A stretch of 64,000 bases of DNA from Clostridium sp. AM33-3 (GCF_003480315.1 NZ_QUIV01000002.1:324-64323), one strand, 5' to 3'. Positions 44,255 through 53,782 are shown, counted from the stretch's first letter. Made by a program: numbers and translations. The notes: generated by a model not told the origin, from the sequence alone.

Positions 44255-45232
44255 AAAGGAGGCAGAGTAAGGAGCTGTTTCAGACAGGCCGTAAAATGGG
44301 AAATGATGGATAAGAACCCGGCAAAAGACGCAACACTTCCGAAGTACAAAGCAGAAGAACGGGAAATCTGGACAGCGGAAATGCTGATGCAGGCAATTGA
44401 TGCCTGTGAAAACAAATGGCTAAAAGTTGCATTTCATCTGGCTTTTGCGGCTACTGTCCGTCTCGGTGAGCTTCTGGGACTTACCTGGGATTGCGTAGAT
44501 GTATCGGAGGAGGCCATTGCTGAAAACCGGACTTATATCTTTATTAACAAGCAAGTGGAACGTGTATCCAGGAATGCTGTCGATGAACTGGACTCCAAAG
44601 AAGTAATCCTGATTTTTCCTTCCCAGAGAAAAAATAACAAAACCGTCAGGGTATTGAAAACACCTAAGACGGATACCAGTGAACGGAAGGTATATATTCC
44701 TAAATTTGTGGCACAGATTCTGGTCGATATCAAAAAAGAACAGGATGAATTAAAGGATATCCTTGGCAGTGAGTATCAGGATTACAACCTGGTCATGGCT
44801 ACGACCTTTAGTCTTCCGATTGGAGACAGCTATCTACGTGATCAGATGCAGAAGGTTATTGATGAACAGGGACTGCCGGATGTGGTTTTTCATAGTCTCC
44901 GACATACAAGTGTCACATACAAGCTGAAGCTTAGTGGTGGAGACATCAAAGCGGTCCAGGGCGATTCCGGACATGCACAGGCGGACATGGTGACAGAGGT
45001 ATATGGCCATATCATTGACGAGGACAGGCGAAAGAATGCACAGAGAATGGAGGATGCGTTTTATAACAGGGAAAATCTCAATCCGCAGATGAAGGGTGCA
45101 GTAGATGGCCAGACAGCAAACACGGTAGCTGTTCCGGAAGGTGTGGATGCGGACCTTTTGATGAAGGTTCTGGGAAATCCGGAGATGGCGGCGTTGCTGA
45201 CGAGTCTGGCGAAGAGCTTGAAAGCTGAATAA
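44240..45232 (+). pseudogene. Tyrosine recombinase (integrase), N-terminally truncated
   Basis: From about 44250 the sequence matches an ICE-type integrase: VRSCFRQAVKWEMMDKNPAK (end of core-binding domain), catalytic Arg in TVRLGELLGLTW, FHSLRHTSVTYKLKLSG (H-x-x-R), SGHAQADMVTEVYGHI (His and nucleophile Tyr). The catalytic domain is complete, but some 130 N-terminal residues (arm-binding and part of core-binding) are missing and the open frame upstream to 44144 is unrelated antisense-like filler. It probably mobilised one of the elements here once; now unlikely to act specifically. Confidence 0.82.
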
Positions 45233-45458
45233 AAATATAATAATGGAAATAGAACAGAGTCTACTGGCATTAGGAGAAATCCAGATGTGGGTGGACTTTT
45301 TGTAATGGAAAATAATGTACATAAGATATATTTAAAGTTATAATTAAGGTAAATACCTTTTGTATGTAGTGTTAGGTCAATTTTATATTAAAAATGCTGG
45401 AATAGTTCAACAAAAAACTTATTGATATAGTTCATATTATTTAGGAGGATAAACAATC

Positions 45459-46436
45459 ATGTGTACAGCAGCAACCTATAAGACAAAAGATTTTTACTTT
45501 GGACGAACCCTCGATTATGAATTCTCTTACGGTGATCAGATAGTAATTACACCACGTAACTATCCATTCCATTTCCGTCATGTTGGCGATATGAAAAATC
45601 ATTATGCAATTATTGGAATGGCTCATGTTGCAGAGGATTATCCTTTATATTATGATGCGATGAATGAAAAAGGAGTGGCAATGGCAGGTCTGAATTTTGT
45701 CGGAAATGCTGTTTATTCCGAGGTTCAACCAGATGTGGAAAATATTGCACAGTTTGAATTTATTCCATGGATTTTAAGTCAGTGTGCTTCTTTAGCAGAA
45801 GTTCGTAAGCTTCTTAATCGAATTAATATTGTTAATACTCCTTTCAGTGAGCAATTGCCATTAGCACAATTACATTGGATTATCGCTGATGAAAATGAAT
45901 CAATTACTGTAGAGTCTATGTCAGATGGTCTACATATTTACGATAATCCTGTAGGAGTGCTTACGAATAATCCGCCATTTCCACAGCAGATGTTTCAATT
46001 AAATAATTATATGTATTTATCCCCAAAGCAACCCAAAAACACTTTTGGAGGAAATTTGGCTCTTAATGCATATAGTAGAGGTATGGGAGGTTTAGGTCTT
46101 CCGGGAGATCTTTCATCTTCTTCTCGTTTTGTGCGTGTGGCTTTTACAAAGGTAAATGCAATTTCAGGTGAATCTGAGGAAGAAAGTGTTAGTCAGTTCT
46201 TTCACATTCTTGGATCTGTGGATCAGCAACGTGGATGTTGCGAAGTGACTGATGGAAAATATGAAATCACATTGTATACATCTTGTTGTAATGTTATTAA
46301 AGGTATCTATTATTATAATACTTATGAAAATCATCAGATCAGTGCGGTAGATATGCATGCAGAGGATCTGGAAAGTAATAAATTGATTTGTTATCCAGTA
46401 ATTCAAGGGGAACGAATCAATTATCAAAATAAATAG
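45459..46436 (+). CDS. bsh: Bile salt hydrolase / choloylglycine hydrolase family
   Basis: A 325-residue Ntn-hydrolase. The new N-terminal nucleophile is Cys2 (MCTAATY); GRTLDYEF supplies Arg16 and Asp19, GLNFVGNAVY and GVLTNNPPFP (Asn) and SSSSRFVRVAF (Arg) complete the conserved pocket. It deconjugates glycine or taurine bile salts; penicillin V acylase activity is the alternative in this family. GGAGG precedes the ATG. The gene and the next two are distinctly more AT-rich than the flanking chromosome, suggesting transfer. The 45233-45458 gap holds only AT-rich promoter-like sequence with TAGTTCA repeats. Confidence 0.92.
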   Translation: MCTAATYKTKDFYFGRTLDYEFSYGDQIVITPRNYPFHFRHVGDMKNHYAIIGMAHVAEDYPLYYDAMNEKGVAMAGLNFVGNAVYSEVQPDVENIAQFEFIPWILSQCASLAEVRKLLNRINIVNTPFSEQLPLAQLHWIIADENESITVESMSDGLHIYDNPVGVLTNNPPFPQQMFQLNNYMYLSPKQPKNTFGGNLALNAYSRGMGGLGLPGDLSSSSRFVRVAFTKVNAISGESEEESVSQFFHILGSVDQQRGCCEVTDGKYEITLYTSCCNVIKGIYYYNTYENHQISAVDMHAEDLESNKLICYPVIQGERINYQNK

Positions 46437-46481
46437 TATTTTGAATATAGAGCTGACGTAGAAAGAAGAGGTGGAATACAT

Positions 46482-48041
46482 ATGAAGCAAGATACCTTAG
46501 AAGGAAAAGCAAAAACAAAAAATGGAATAAAACGATTGTGCTTTTCCATAATCTGTATTTTTCTTGAAGTGATTTTTATTATTACTATCGTAACGCGCTT
46601 GAATGAATATGCAGAAATCATAAATTTATTTACCAGAATTTTAAGTGGAATCTTAGTTTTGAGATTGTATGCGTCAGATAAGACATCTTCTATGAAAATG
46701 CCTTGGGTCATTTTAATTCTGATTTTCCCAATTATGGGTGTAGGCCTGTATTTATTGATTGGCTTGAATGGTGGCACGCATAAAATGCGTGAGCGATATG
46801 CAGAAATTGATAGCAAATTGTTACCAATGCTTCCAGACAATCAGGAGTGTTTAAGCAGAATAAAAGAAAAGATTCCGAAAGCAGGAAATATTGCAAGTTA
46901 CATACAAAGAAATTCGTGGTATCCAATCTATCAGAATACGGATATCAAGTATTTTGATGAAGCAGTGAAGGGATTAGAGGCACAGCTTGAAGAACTTGCG
47001 AAAGCACAAAAGTTTATCTTCATGGAATATCATGCGATAGAAGATGCTGAAGCTTGGCATAAGATTCAAGATGTTCTGGAAGAGAGAGTAAAAGCCGGTG
47101 TGGAAGTCAGGGTATTCTATGATGATATGGGGTCTATAGGTTTTATTAACACAGATTTTGTAAAAAAGATGGAGAGTATAGGAATTCATTGTCGTGTATT
47201 CAATCCATTTGTGCCAGGCTTAAATCTATTTTTGAACAATCGTGATCACAGAAAAATAACAGTAATTGATGGAAAAGTTGGATTTACAGGTGGATATAAT
47301 CTTGCAAATGAATACTTTAATTATACGCATCCGTATGGGCAGTGGAAAGATACCGGTATTCGTTTAGAAGGAGATGCTGTTCAGTCGCTTACAGTGACAT
47401 TTTTAGAAATGTGGAATGCTGTTAGTGAAAAAGCTACGAATGATACTGATTTTAGTAAATACATTATTCATTACGATTATAAAGCACAGCAAACAGGTTT
47501 TGTTCAGCCTTATGCAGACAGTCCTATGGATAATGAGCAGGTCGGAGAAGAAGTTTATATCAGTATGATAAATAAGGCCGAAAATTACTGTTGGTTTATG
47601 ACACCATATCTAATTATAACAGACGAAATGACACATGCGTTATGTCTGGCTGCTAAGCGAGGAGTAGACGTAAGAATTATCACACCAGGAATTCCTGATA
47701 AAAAATTCATTTATAATATAACTCGCTCTTTTTATCATGGATTGGTTAAACATGGAGTGCGAGTTTATGAATGGACACCAGGATTTTGCCATGCGAAAAT
47801 GAGTATAGTGGATGACTGTATGGCAACCTGTGGAACAATCAATCTGGATTATAGAAGCTTATATCATCATTTTGAAAACGGCTGTTTTATGGCAGATTGT
47901 CAGGCAGTTGTGGAAATTAAAAATGATCTGATAAGAACGATGGGAGAATGTCGTGATGTAACAGACCAATATTGTACTGGGCGCAGTGCATATTTGCGAC
48001 TGGGACAATTATTTATGAGATTATTTGCTGGATTGTTATAA
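46482..48041 (+). CDS. cls: Cardiolipin synthase
   Basis: A 519-residue membrane protein: two or three N-terminal transmembrane segments (about residues 15-40, 50-62, 72-92), then two phospholipase D domains. HKD motifs are DHRKITVIDGKVGFTGGYN and CHAKMSIVDDCMATCGTINL. It condenses phosphatidylglycerol into cardiolipin. It starts 45 bp after the bile salt hydrolase gene with a GAGG-type site, probably in the same transcript, and is followed by a terminator. Confidence 0.93.
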   Translation: MKQDTLEGKAKTKNGIKRLCFSIICIFLEVIFIITIVTRLNEYAEIINLFTRILSGILVLRLYASDKTSSMKMPWVILILIFPIMGVGLYLLIGLNGGTHKMRERYAEIDSKLLPMLPDNQECLSRIKEKIPKAGNIASYIQRNSWYPIYQNTDIKYFDEAVKGLEAQLEELAKAQKFIFMEYHAIEDAEAWHKIQDVLEERVKAGVEVRVFYDDMGSIGFINTDFVKKMESIGIHCRVFNPFVPGLNLFLNNRDHRKITVIDGKVGFTGGYNLANEYFNYTHPYGQWKDTGIRLEGDAVQSLTVTFLEMWNAVSEKATNDTDFSKYIIHYDYKAQQTGFVQPYADSPMDNEQVGEEVYISMINKAENYCWFMTPYLIITDEMTHALCLAAKRGVDVRIITPGIPDKKFIYNITRSFYHGLVKHGVRVYEWTPGFCHAKMSIVDDCMATCGTINLDYRSLYHHFENGCFMADCQAVVEIKNDLIRTMGECRDVTDQYCTGRSAYLRLGQLFMRLFAGLL

Positions 48042-48048
48042 GAATTTA

Positions 48049-48098
48049 GTGAAACGACCTTTCAAAAAATAGTTGATTTTGAGAGGTCGTTTTTGTTA
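48049..48098 (+). terminator. Terminator after cls
   Basis: GAAACGACCTTTC (48050-48062) pairs with GAGAGGTCGTTTT (48081-48093), followed by T-run. The stem starts 10 bp after the cls stop. Confidence 0.85.
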
Positions 48099-48213
48099 TG
48101 TCTGATTGCCGGTACAGGAAATTTACATGGATAAAATTAATTCTGTTGAGGTAAAATTGAGGTTGACTTTGTATTGTATAGACATAAGATGAAAAAAAGT
48201 CAGGTGATGTGCG

Positions 48214-49647
48214 ATGGGAAAACGTAAGATATGTAAAATTGTTTTTGTTATACTGTCAATTTTTTTATGTGTGGCTTTTTATGAATTATTTGGAATCTGT
48301 ATTGCATATAAAAAACAGCCGGAAGTGTCTAATACCATCAAAAAAGAAACACAAAATGATTCGTGGAACGAACGCAGCGAGAATATGGAACGAGCAGTGA
48401 TCATAGAAAAAAATCCAGAAGCACTTTTACAAAGAGTGCGTTTGATCCGAAATGCAAAAGAAGACATTATTCTTTCTACTTTTGCATTTCAATCAGATGA
48501 AAGTGGAAAATTGATCTTAGGAGCACTGCATGATGCGGCAGACAGAGGTGTGCATGTTCGTTTGTTAGTAGATGGAATGGAGAGCTGGGTTGATATGGAA
48601 GGCAATCCGTATTTCTATGGATTATCTTCCCATGAGAATGTTGAAATTAAACTGTATAATAAGGCCAATCCGTTGAAACCATGGAAGATGATGGGGAGAA
48701 TGCATGATAAATATTTGATTGCAGATGGTAAGACATATATTCTTGGTGGAAGAAATACATACAATTATTTCCTGGGTGATTTTCTGGGACATAAGAACTA
48801 TGACAGAGATGTGTTAGTGGTTTGCGATGAACCTGAGAAAGAAAATTCAGTTAACCAGTTGTTAGAGTATTTTGAAACGATATGGGAACAAGAAGACAGT
48901 GGTTATTTTCATGACAATAAAAAACTGGCAAATAGAAAATCTGTAAAGAACGCAGTTTTAGAGCTGCAGAACGGCTATCAGAAATATTTTGAAGAGAATA
49001 AGGAAAGAATCTGCGATACCGATTACACGGACGAAACTTTTGAGACAGAAAAGATTGCATTAGTGTCAAATCCTATCCACACAGGTCCCAAGGAACCAGT
49101 AGTCTGGTATCAACTGGGAGAACTAATGAAAAATGCAAAAGAGCGCGTGAAAATTCATACACCATATATTATCTGCAATGATATGATGTATAATACATGG
49201 AAAGAGATTGCGGAGAGAGTTCCGGATTTTTCTATCATGACCAATTCGGTTGCCAACAATGGAAATCCGTTTGGTTCTGCTGATTATGCGAGAAACAGAA
49301 ACAGAATTTTAAATACAGGAATTGATATCTGGGAGTATGAAGGCGGCTATTCTTACCACGGAAAAAGCATCCTGATTGATGATGATCTATCCGTAATCGG
49401 TTCCTTTAACATGGATATGAGAAGCACGTATCTGGATACGGAACTGATGCTTGTAATACGTAGCAAAGAGATTAATAAACAGTTGGAAGAAGGCATGATG
49501 GAATATGAAAGAGTGTCCCGACAGGTATTGGAAGATGGAACCTATCGTGATCCGTATCATGTAGAGCCAATTGAATTGACAAAGAAGCGTCAGAGAAACG
49601 TACTTTTGGTACAGCATCTGCTTGGATGGGCAAGATATCTGTTCTGA
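48214..49647 (+). CDS. Phospholipase D family protein (cardiolipin synthase-like)
   Basis: A 477-residue protein with one N-terminal transmembrane helix (KIVFVILSIFLCVAFYELFG) and two PLD domains: GRMHDKYLIADGKTYILGGR and SYHGKSILIDDDLSVIGSFN. The second HKD carries H-x-K with the spacing kept. Less like standard Cls than the upstream protein; it may transfer phosphatidyl groups in cardiolipin synthesis or act as an envelope phospholipase. GTGATG-proximal start at 48214. AT-rich like its neighbours. Confidence 0.85.
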   Translation: MGKRKICKIVFVILSIFLCVAFYELFGICIAYKKQPEVSNTIKKETQNDSWNERSENMERAVIIEKNPEALLQRVRLIRNAKEDIILSTFAFQSDESGKLILGALHDAADRGVHVRLLVDGMESWVDMEGNPYFYGLSSHENVEIKLYNKANPLKPWKMMGRMHDKYLIADGKTYILGGRNTYNYFLGDFLGHKNYDRDVLVVCDEPEKENSVNQLLEYFETIWEQEDSGYFHDNKKLANRKSVKNAVLELQNGYQKYFEENKERICDTDYTDETFETEKIALVSNPIHTGPKEPVVWYQLGELMKNAKERVKIHTPYIICNDMMYNTWKEIAERVPDFSIMTNSVANNGNPFGSADYARNRNRILNTGIDIWEYEGGYSYHGKSILIDDDLSVIGSFNMDMRSTYLDTELMLVIRSKEINKQLEEGMMEYERVSRQVLEDGTYRDPYHVEPIELTKKRQRNVLLVQHLLGWARYLF

Positions 49648-49665
49648 TAAAGCTATGAGTATATT

Positions 49666-50388
49666 GTGCCCAGACCTAATATTATTTTACAGCTTCATCG
49701 TGATTTGTATTCCTACGCCGGTTCCGGTGGAGAATATAAAAATGCTGATAATGTAATTGCAGAAACAGATGCAGAAGGTCACCAGAAAGCAAGGTTTATT
49801 CCGGTTCTTGCCTTTCAGACTGCGGAAGCTATGGATGAATTGTGCAGACAGTTTTTAGAAGCATGGAATACTGATAAAATTGATAGATTACTTTTGATAC
49901 CTATGTTTATTCTGGATTTCCTCTGTATCCACCCTTTCAATGACGGAAATGGACGCATGAGCCGTTTACTGTCGCTTCTTTTGTACTATAAGGCAGGATA
50001 TATTGTAGGAAAATATGTCAGCATGGAAATGTTGATTGAAAAAACAAAGGAAACTTACTATGAAGCATTGCAGGCAAGTTCGACAGGATGGCATGAAAAT
50101 GAGAACAGCTATGAGCCTTTTGTTAAGTATTATCTGGGTATCATGTTGAAAGCATATAATGAATTTGAAAGCCGTGTAGAACATTTAAAGAATCGCACTC
50201 TTTCTAAGCCCGAAAGAATTAAAGCGATGATTGATCAGAAAGTTGGTAAAATCACAAAGAAAGAAATTATGGATGCTCACCCTGATATAAGCAAAACCAC
50301 GGTGGAACGCACTCTGGCAGATTTAGTTAAGAGTGAGTACATTGCGAAGGTCGGTTCAGGTCCGGCTACAGGATATGTAAAAATCTAA
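49666..50388 (+). pseudogene. Fic-family protein, N-terminally truncated
   Basis: 240 residues open from GTG 49666. The Fic core motif HPFNDGNGRMSR is intact, preceded by LAFQTAEAMDELCRQFLEAW and followed by a winged-helix C-terminus (ITKKEIMDAHPDISKTTVER). Full relatives have about 120 more N-terminal residues, which often hold the inhibitory helix; here the frame begins abruptly 18 bp after the PLD gene with no ribosome site. Fic enzymes AMPylate protein hydroxyls. Probably a fragment, but a catalytic core could still be made. Confidence 0.7.
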
Positions 50389-50402
50389 GTCATAAATTAT
50401 TT

Positions 50403-50441
50403 ATCTACCTCATTTCATATACAGATGAGGTAGATATTTTT
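50403..50441 (+). terminator. Terminator after the Fic fragment
   Basis: ATCTACCTCAT (50403-50413) pairs perfectly with ATGAGGTAGAT (50425-50435), followed by ATTTTTA. Confidence 0.85.
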
Positions 50442-50567
50442 ACGATGACGGAGATTATAAAACAGAAAATTGTGTCAGGTTGCAAAAATCCTTTCTGAAC
50501 TTTTTACATAGCAGTCATGCACTACGGTGTGTGGCTGCTTATTTTTTTGCGAAAGGAGCAGATGCAA

Positions 50568-51092
50568 ATGAAATTAGTTTTGGCTGAAAAGCCTTCGGTT
50601 GCACAGAGCATTGCCAAGGTGCTGGGTGCAAACAAACGTGAGGATGGCTATTTAGAGGGAAATGGATATGTGGTCAGCTGGTGTGTAGGGCATTTGGTGG
50701 AGCTGGCACAACTGGAAGCCTATAATGCGAAGTACAGCAAATGGGCTTATGCAGACTTGCCTATCTTCCCGATGGACTGGCGGTATGAGGTTTCTGCCGG
50801 TACGAAAAAACAGTTTGGGATTGAGGAGTATGATGAACTCAACATCGAAGTAGCTTTCAAAAATGCGGTGGCAAACAGCGTATCCTACAAGATGTATTGC
50901 CGGTTCGTGGAGAGTCCTGATAACTACTTCGAGCATGAGGATTTCCAGAAGGTGTTTGATTTTAACACCAGACAGACGGTAAATGCCCTTGGTACTGCGG
51001 TGAATGCCATCAGCACAAGGATGTTTCAGGAAATTGAAAAAGCGATTGGAGAACATGAGCAGATCCAAGGAGGAGGTCGAGCGAATCCATGA
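50568..51092 (+). pseudogene. Chimera of topoisomerase III N-terminus and an ICE protein C-terminus
   Basis: From 50568 (AAAGGAG upstream) the frame encodes a Toprim start, KLVLAEKPSVAQSIAKVLGA and VSWCVGHLVELAQ, as in ICE-encoded TopB. After about 80 residues, near 50818, it changes to EVAFKNAVANSVSYKMYCRF and FNTRQTVNALGTAVNAIS, a segment I associate with the C-terminal part of large ArdC/LtrC-like ICE proteins. The joint keeps the reading frame but joins unrelated pieces, so an internal deletion of several ICE genes is implied. Confidence 0.7.
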
Positions 51093-51356
51093 GAAGATGG
51101 ACGAGCTTGGCATCCGCAGCATGGGAGCCTATCTGCGGAAAATGGCGCTGGATGGTTACTGCATCAGACTGGATTTGCAGGATGTGAAAGCCTTGGTTTC
51201 GCTCCTGCGAATCTGCTCCAACAACCTGAACCAGTACGCAAAGCGAACGAAACAGGCAGCATCTACCATGCCGACATCGAGGATTTGCAAAAACGGCTGG
51301 AGGAGATCTGGACGGACATGAGAGAAGTTCTTGTCCGTCTGTCCTCAATCCGGTAA
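51055..51356 (+). pseudogene. mobC: MobC relaxosome protein, frameshifted
   Basis: MSRSKEEVERIHEKMDELGI, MGAYLRKMALDGY, then ALVSLLRICSNNLNQYAKRT are MobC-type (ribbon-helix-helix relaxase accessory) sequence. A frameshift near 51243 moves the rest, GSIYHADIEDLQKRLEEIW to RLSSIR, into another frame ending at TAA 51354. The relaxase gene that normally follows is absent. Marks the right-hand part of the broken conjugative element. Confidence 0.8.
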
Positions 51357-51532
51357 TTCGACAATTTGTCGGGAAGTCGCAGTTTCGACTGCGGCTTTTA
51401 CATAAGGAAACATCCTTTCGTTGGCTGAAATATTCACATTGATACACTACAATATTGTTAAAGAAATTCGCCAGGAAAACAGATTGCTAAATTTGAATTT
51501 GTCATAACGGAAGTACTAATGTCCAGTTTTGA

Positions 51533-51623
51533 ACTATGTAGAATGATACATAGTTTTTTTAATCGCTAATATATTGACATCTATCTGTATGTTACAATCC
51601 TCACATAGACAACAATCTATGTG
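51533..51623 (+). promoter_or_regulatory. ars control region: terminator hairpin and ArsR operator
   Basis: ACTATGTA (51533-51540) and TACATAGT (51547-51554) form a perfect stem with T7 after it, closing off upstream transcription. CACATAG (51602-51608) and CTATGTG (51617-51623) form an 8-nt-spaced inverted repeat just before arsR; TTGACA lies at 51574-51579. The shared CTATGT core suggests ArsR binding at the second repeat. Confidence 0.6.
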
Positions 51624-51634
51624 AGGTGAAGTTT

Positions 51635-51937
51635 ATGAAATCTATGGATGTGGCTTTGATATGCAAGGCACTGGGGGACAGCAACCGACTGGAGATTGTG
51701 AAGATGCTCTCGGACGGAGAGAAATGCGGCTGTAAGCTTCTGGAGCGGTTCGAGATAACCCAGCCGACTCTTTCTCACCACATGAAAGTACTCTGCGACT
51801 GCGGCTTGGTGAATGCCCGCAAGGAGGGTAAGTGGCATCACTATTCTCTCAACTGTGAAACCCTGACCGACTTCAAGACGTTTATTAACGGTCTGACCTG
51901 CTGCAGTTCGGATGACGAAGGGGGGTGCTGCTCTTGA
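51635..51937 (+). CDS. arsR: ArsR-family metalloregulator
   Basis: A 100-residue winged-helix repressor. GEKCGCKLLERFEITQPTLS holds the CxC metal-sensing pair in helix 3, the ArsR-type arsenite site (usual ELCVC), followed by HHMKVLCDCGLVNARKEGKW. The C-terminus ends CCSSDDEGGCCS, an extra Cys-rich tail. Start at 51635 behind AGGTG. It overlaps the permease gene by 13 bp and is first in an arsenic operon. Confidence 0.9.
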   Translation: MKSMDVALICKALGDSNRLEIVKMLSDGEKCGCKLLERFEITQPTLSHHMKVLCDCGLVNARKEGKWHHYSLNCETLTDFKTFINGLTCCSSDDEGGCCS

Positions 51938-52932
51938 TCGGACAGTTTATCACAGATCAGATTCTGGGCATGAAATGGCTGAACGCCCTGATTGGCAAAC
52001 TGCTGTCGGCTCTTGGCTTGGACACGGCGGGACGCATCGGCGGTAGCGTGCAGTTTTTTCTCTACGATGTTATCAAAATCACCGTTCTGCTCTGTGTCCT
52101 AATTTTCATCATCTCCTATATTCAGAGCTATTTCCCGCCGGAGCGCAGCCGGAAGATCATGGGACGGTTTCACGGCATTGGGGCGAACTGCATTGCGGCG
52201 CTGCTGGGTACGGTTACGCCGTTCTGCTCCTGCTCGTCCATTCCGCTGTTCATCGGCTTTACCAGTGCCGGACTTCCGCTGGGCGTGACCTTTTCGTTTC
52301 TGATTTCCTCGCCCATGGTAGATCTCGGTAGCCTTGTGCTGCTGATGAGCATATTTGGCACGAAGGTCGCCGTTCTGTATGTAGTTCTGGGCCTTGTGAT
52401 CGCTGTGGCAGGCGGTACGCTGATTGAAAAGCTGCACATAGAAAATCAAGTGGAGGAATTTATTCGCAAGGCTTCTGCCTTAGATATTGACTCTCCGACG
52501 CTGACACAGAAGGAACGCCTCACCTATGCAAAGGATCAGGTGGCAGAAACCTTCAAGAAGGTATTTCCCTACATTCTCATCGGCGTAGGCATTGGAGCGG
52601 TCATTCACAACTGGATTCCGGAAAGCTGGGTGGTATCTGTGCTGGGGAGCAGCAATCCGGTCGGGGTAATTCTGGCAACGGTGATTGGTGTTCCTATGTA
52701 CGCCGACATTTTCGGAACCATCCCCATTGCGGAAGCACTGCTTGCCAAGGGTGCGCAGCTCGGCACGGTACTCAGCTTCATGATGGGCGTGACAACGCTT
52801 TCTCTACCGTCCATGATTATGCTACGCAAGGCAGTCAAGCCGAAGTTGCTGGGTTTTTTCATTGCGGTCTGCACCGCCGGAATCATTCTTGTAGGCTATC
52901 TGTTTAATCTGTTTCAGGGACTTATCTTATAA
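51925..52932 (+). CDS. arsP: Permease of the DUF318/ArsP family
   Basis: A 335-residue membrane protein with about eight transmembrane helices and the signature GTVTPFCSCSSIPLFIGF plus GVPMYADIFGTIPIAEAL. The CSCSS motif is typical of ArsP-like and related metal/metalloid exporters. Context (ArsR upstream, ArsC downstream) indicates arsenite or organoarsenical efflux. Start GTG 51925 or TTG 51934 inside the arsR end. Confidence 0.88.
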   Translation: MLLLIGQFITDQILGMKWLNALIGKLLSALGLDTAGRIGGSVQFFLYDVIKITVLLCVLIFIISYIQSYFPPERSRKIMGRFHGIGANCIAALLGTVTPFCSCSSIPLFIGFTSAGLPLGVTFSFLISSPMVDLGSLVLLMSIFGTKVAVLYVVLGLVIAVAGGTLIEKLHIENQVEEFIRKASALDIDSPTLTQKERLTYAKDQVAETFKKVFPYILIGVGIGAVIHNWIPESWVVSVLGSSNPVGVILATVIGVPMYADIFGTIPIAEALLAKGAQLGTVLSFMMGVTTLSLPSMIMLRKAVKPKLLGFFIAVCTAGIILVGYLFNLFQGLIL

Positions 52933-52950
52933 TTTAGGAGGACAATAATC

Positions 52951-53194
52951 ATGTCAATTTTTGGATTCGGAAAGAAAAAAGAAGAAACACAAACCTGCTG
53001 CTGCTGCGGCAGCTGCACACCGGAAGCAATGCAGTCGGCGGAGAGCGAAAAGAAGGAAGCAGGGATTATGAAAAGATCGCCGCTTACGGTGTGATGACCA
53101 CGCCTGCTCTGGTGGTAGACGGTCAGGTGGTATCCTACGGCAAGGTGCTGAAAAAGGATGAGGTCATCGCCATTTTGAGGAAGGTAAGAAAATG
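52951..53194 (+). pseudogene. Thioredoxin-like (redox-active disulfide protein) remnant
   Basis: The frame from 52951 gives MSIFGFGKKKEETQTCCCCG and ends at a stop near 53094. A second frame continues with YEKIAAYGVMTTPALVVDGQ and VVSYGKVLKKDEVIAILRKV to TGA at 53192-53194. This is the small thioredoxin-like protein that commonly sits beside ArsP-type permeases, but the central part with its redox CxxC is deleted. It cannot be redox-active in the usual way. Confidence 0.8.
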
Positions 53195-53602
53195 AAAAAG
53201 CCGAAGGTCGCCTTTATCTGCGTGCACAACTCCTGCCGTAGCCAGATCGCAGAGGCATTGGGAAAGCATCTGCGTGGGAACGAGTTTGCGTTCTATTCCG
53301 CCGGAACGGAAACCAAGCCCCAGATCAATCAGGATGCCGTCCGACTCATGAAGGAGCTTTACGGCATCGACATGGAGAAAAAGCAGTATTCTAAGCTGAT
53401 ATCAAGCATCCCAGAGCCAGACATTTCCATCTCCATGGGTTGTGATGTAGGTTGCCCGTTTATCGGCAGAGTGTTTGATGACAACTGGAAACTTGAAGAT
53501 CCGACAGGAAAAACGGATGATGATTTCAGGGTGGTTATACAGCAGATCGAGAAGAATATTCTTGAATTAAAGAAAAATGATTGCGATATAAATTCCAATT
53601 GA
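53192..53602 (+). CDS. arsC: Arsenate reductase, thioredoxin-coupled (LMW-PTP fold)
   Basis: A 136-residue ArsC. FICVHNSCRSQIAEALG is the P-loop CX5R, and the resolving cysteines lie in MGCDVGCPFIGR. EDPTGKTDDDF supplies the catalytic Asp. It reduces arsenate to arsenite for export. Start overlaps the stop of the thioredoxin-like remnant. Complete and probably functional. Confidence 0.93.
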   Translation: MKKPKVAFICVHNSCRSQIAEALGKHLRGNEFAFYSAGTETKPQINQDAVRLMKELYGIDMEKKQYSKLISSIPEPDISISMGCDVGCPFIGRVFDDNWKLEDPTGKTDDDFRVVIQQIEKNILELKKNDCDINSN

Positions 53603-53610
53603 ACTAAGTC

Positions 53611-53650
53611 GCTGCGCGACGGCCGACAAAGGTTGTTGCGCAGCTTTTTC
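53611..53650 (+). terminator. Terminator of the ars operon
   Basis: GCTGCGCGAC (53611-53620) pairs with GTTGCGCAGC (53635-53644; one G-T pair), followed by TTTTTCTTTCT. The remaining gap to 53782 contains no gene or tRNA half that I can see, although it is the likely right border region of the mobile mosaic. Confidence 0.85.
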
Positions 53651-53782
53651 TTTCTCTGAAATTTTTCTACCGTCTTGTCTTGTATATCGCAAAAGTTGGT
53701 GCAGGTCCATCTACCCTAACTTTTTCCTGAGCTATGCTTTTTTCACAGCCCCCTGAATTTACTTCTGGAACATCTTCTCAGA

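Noticed and set aside
53603..53782. Search for the 3' tRNA-Arg half or att core at the right border
   Set aside because: No CGCCTCCTAAG core or tRNA 3' half is visible; the right border of the mobile region stays undefined.
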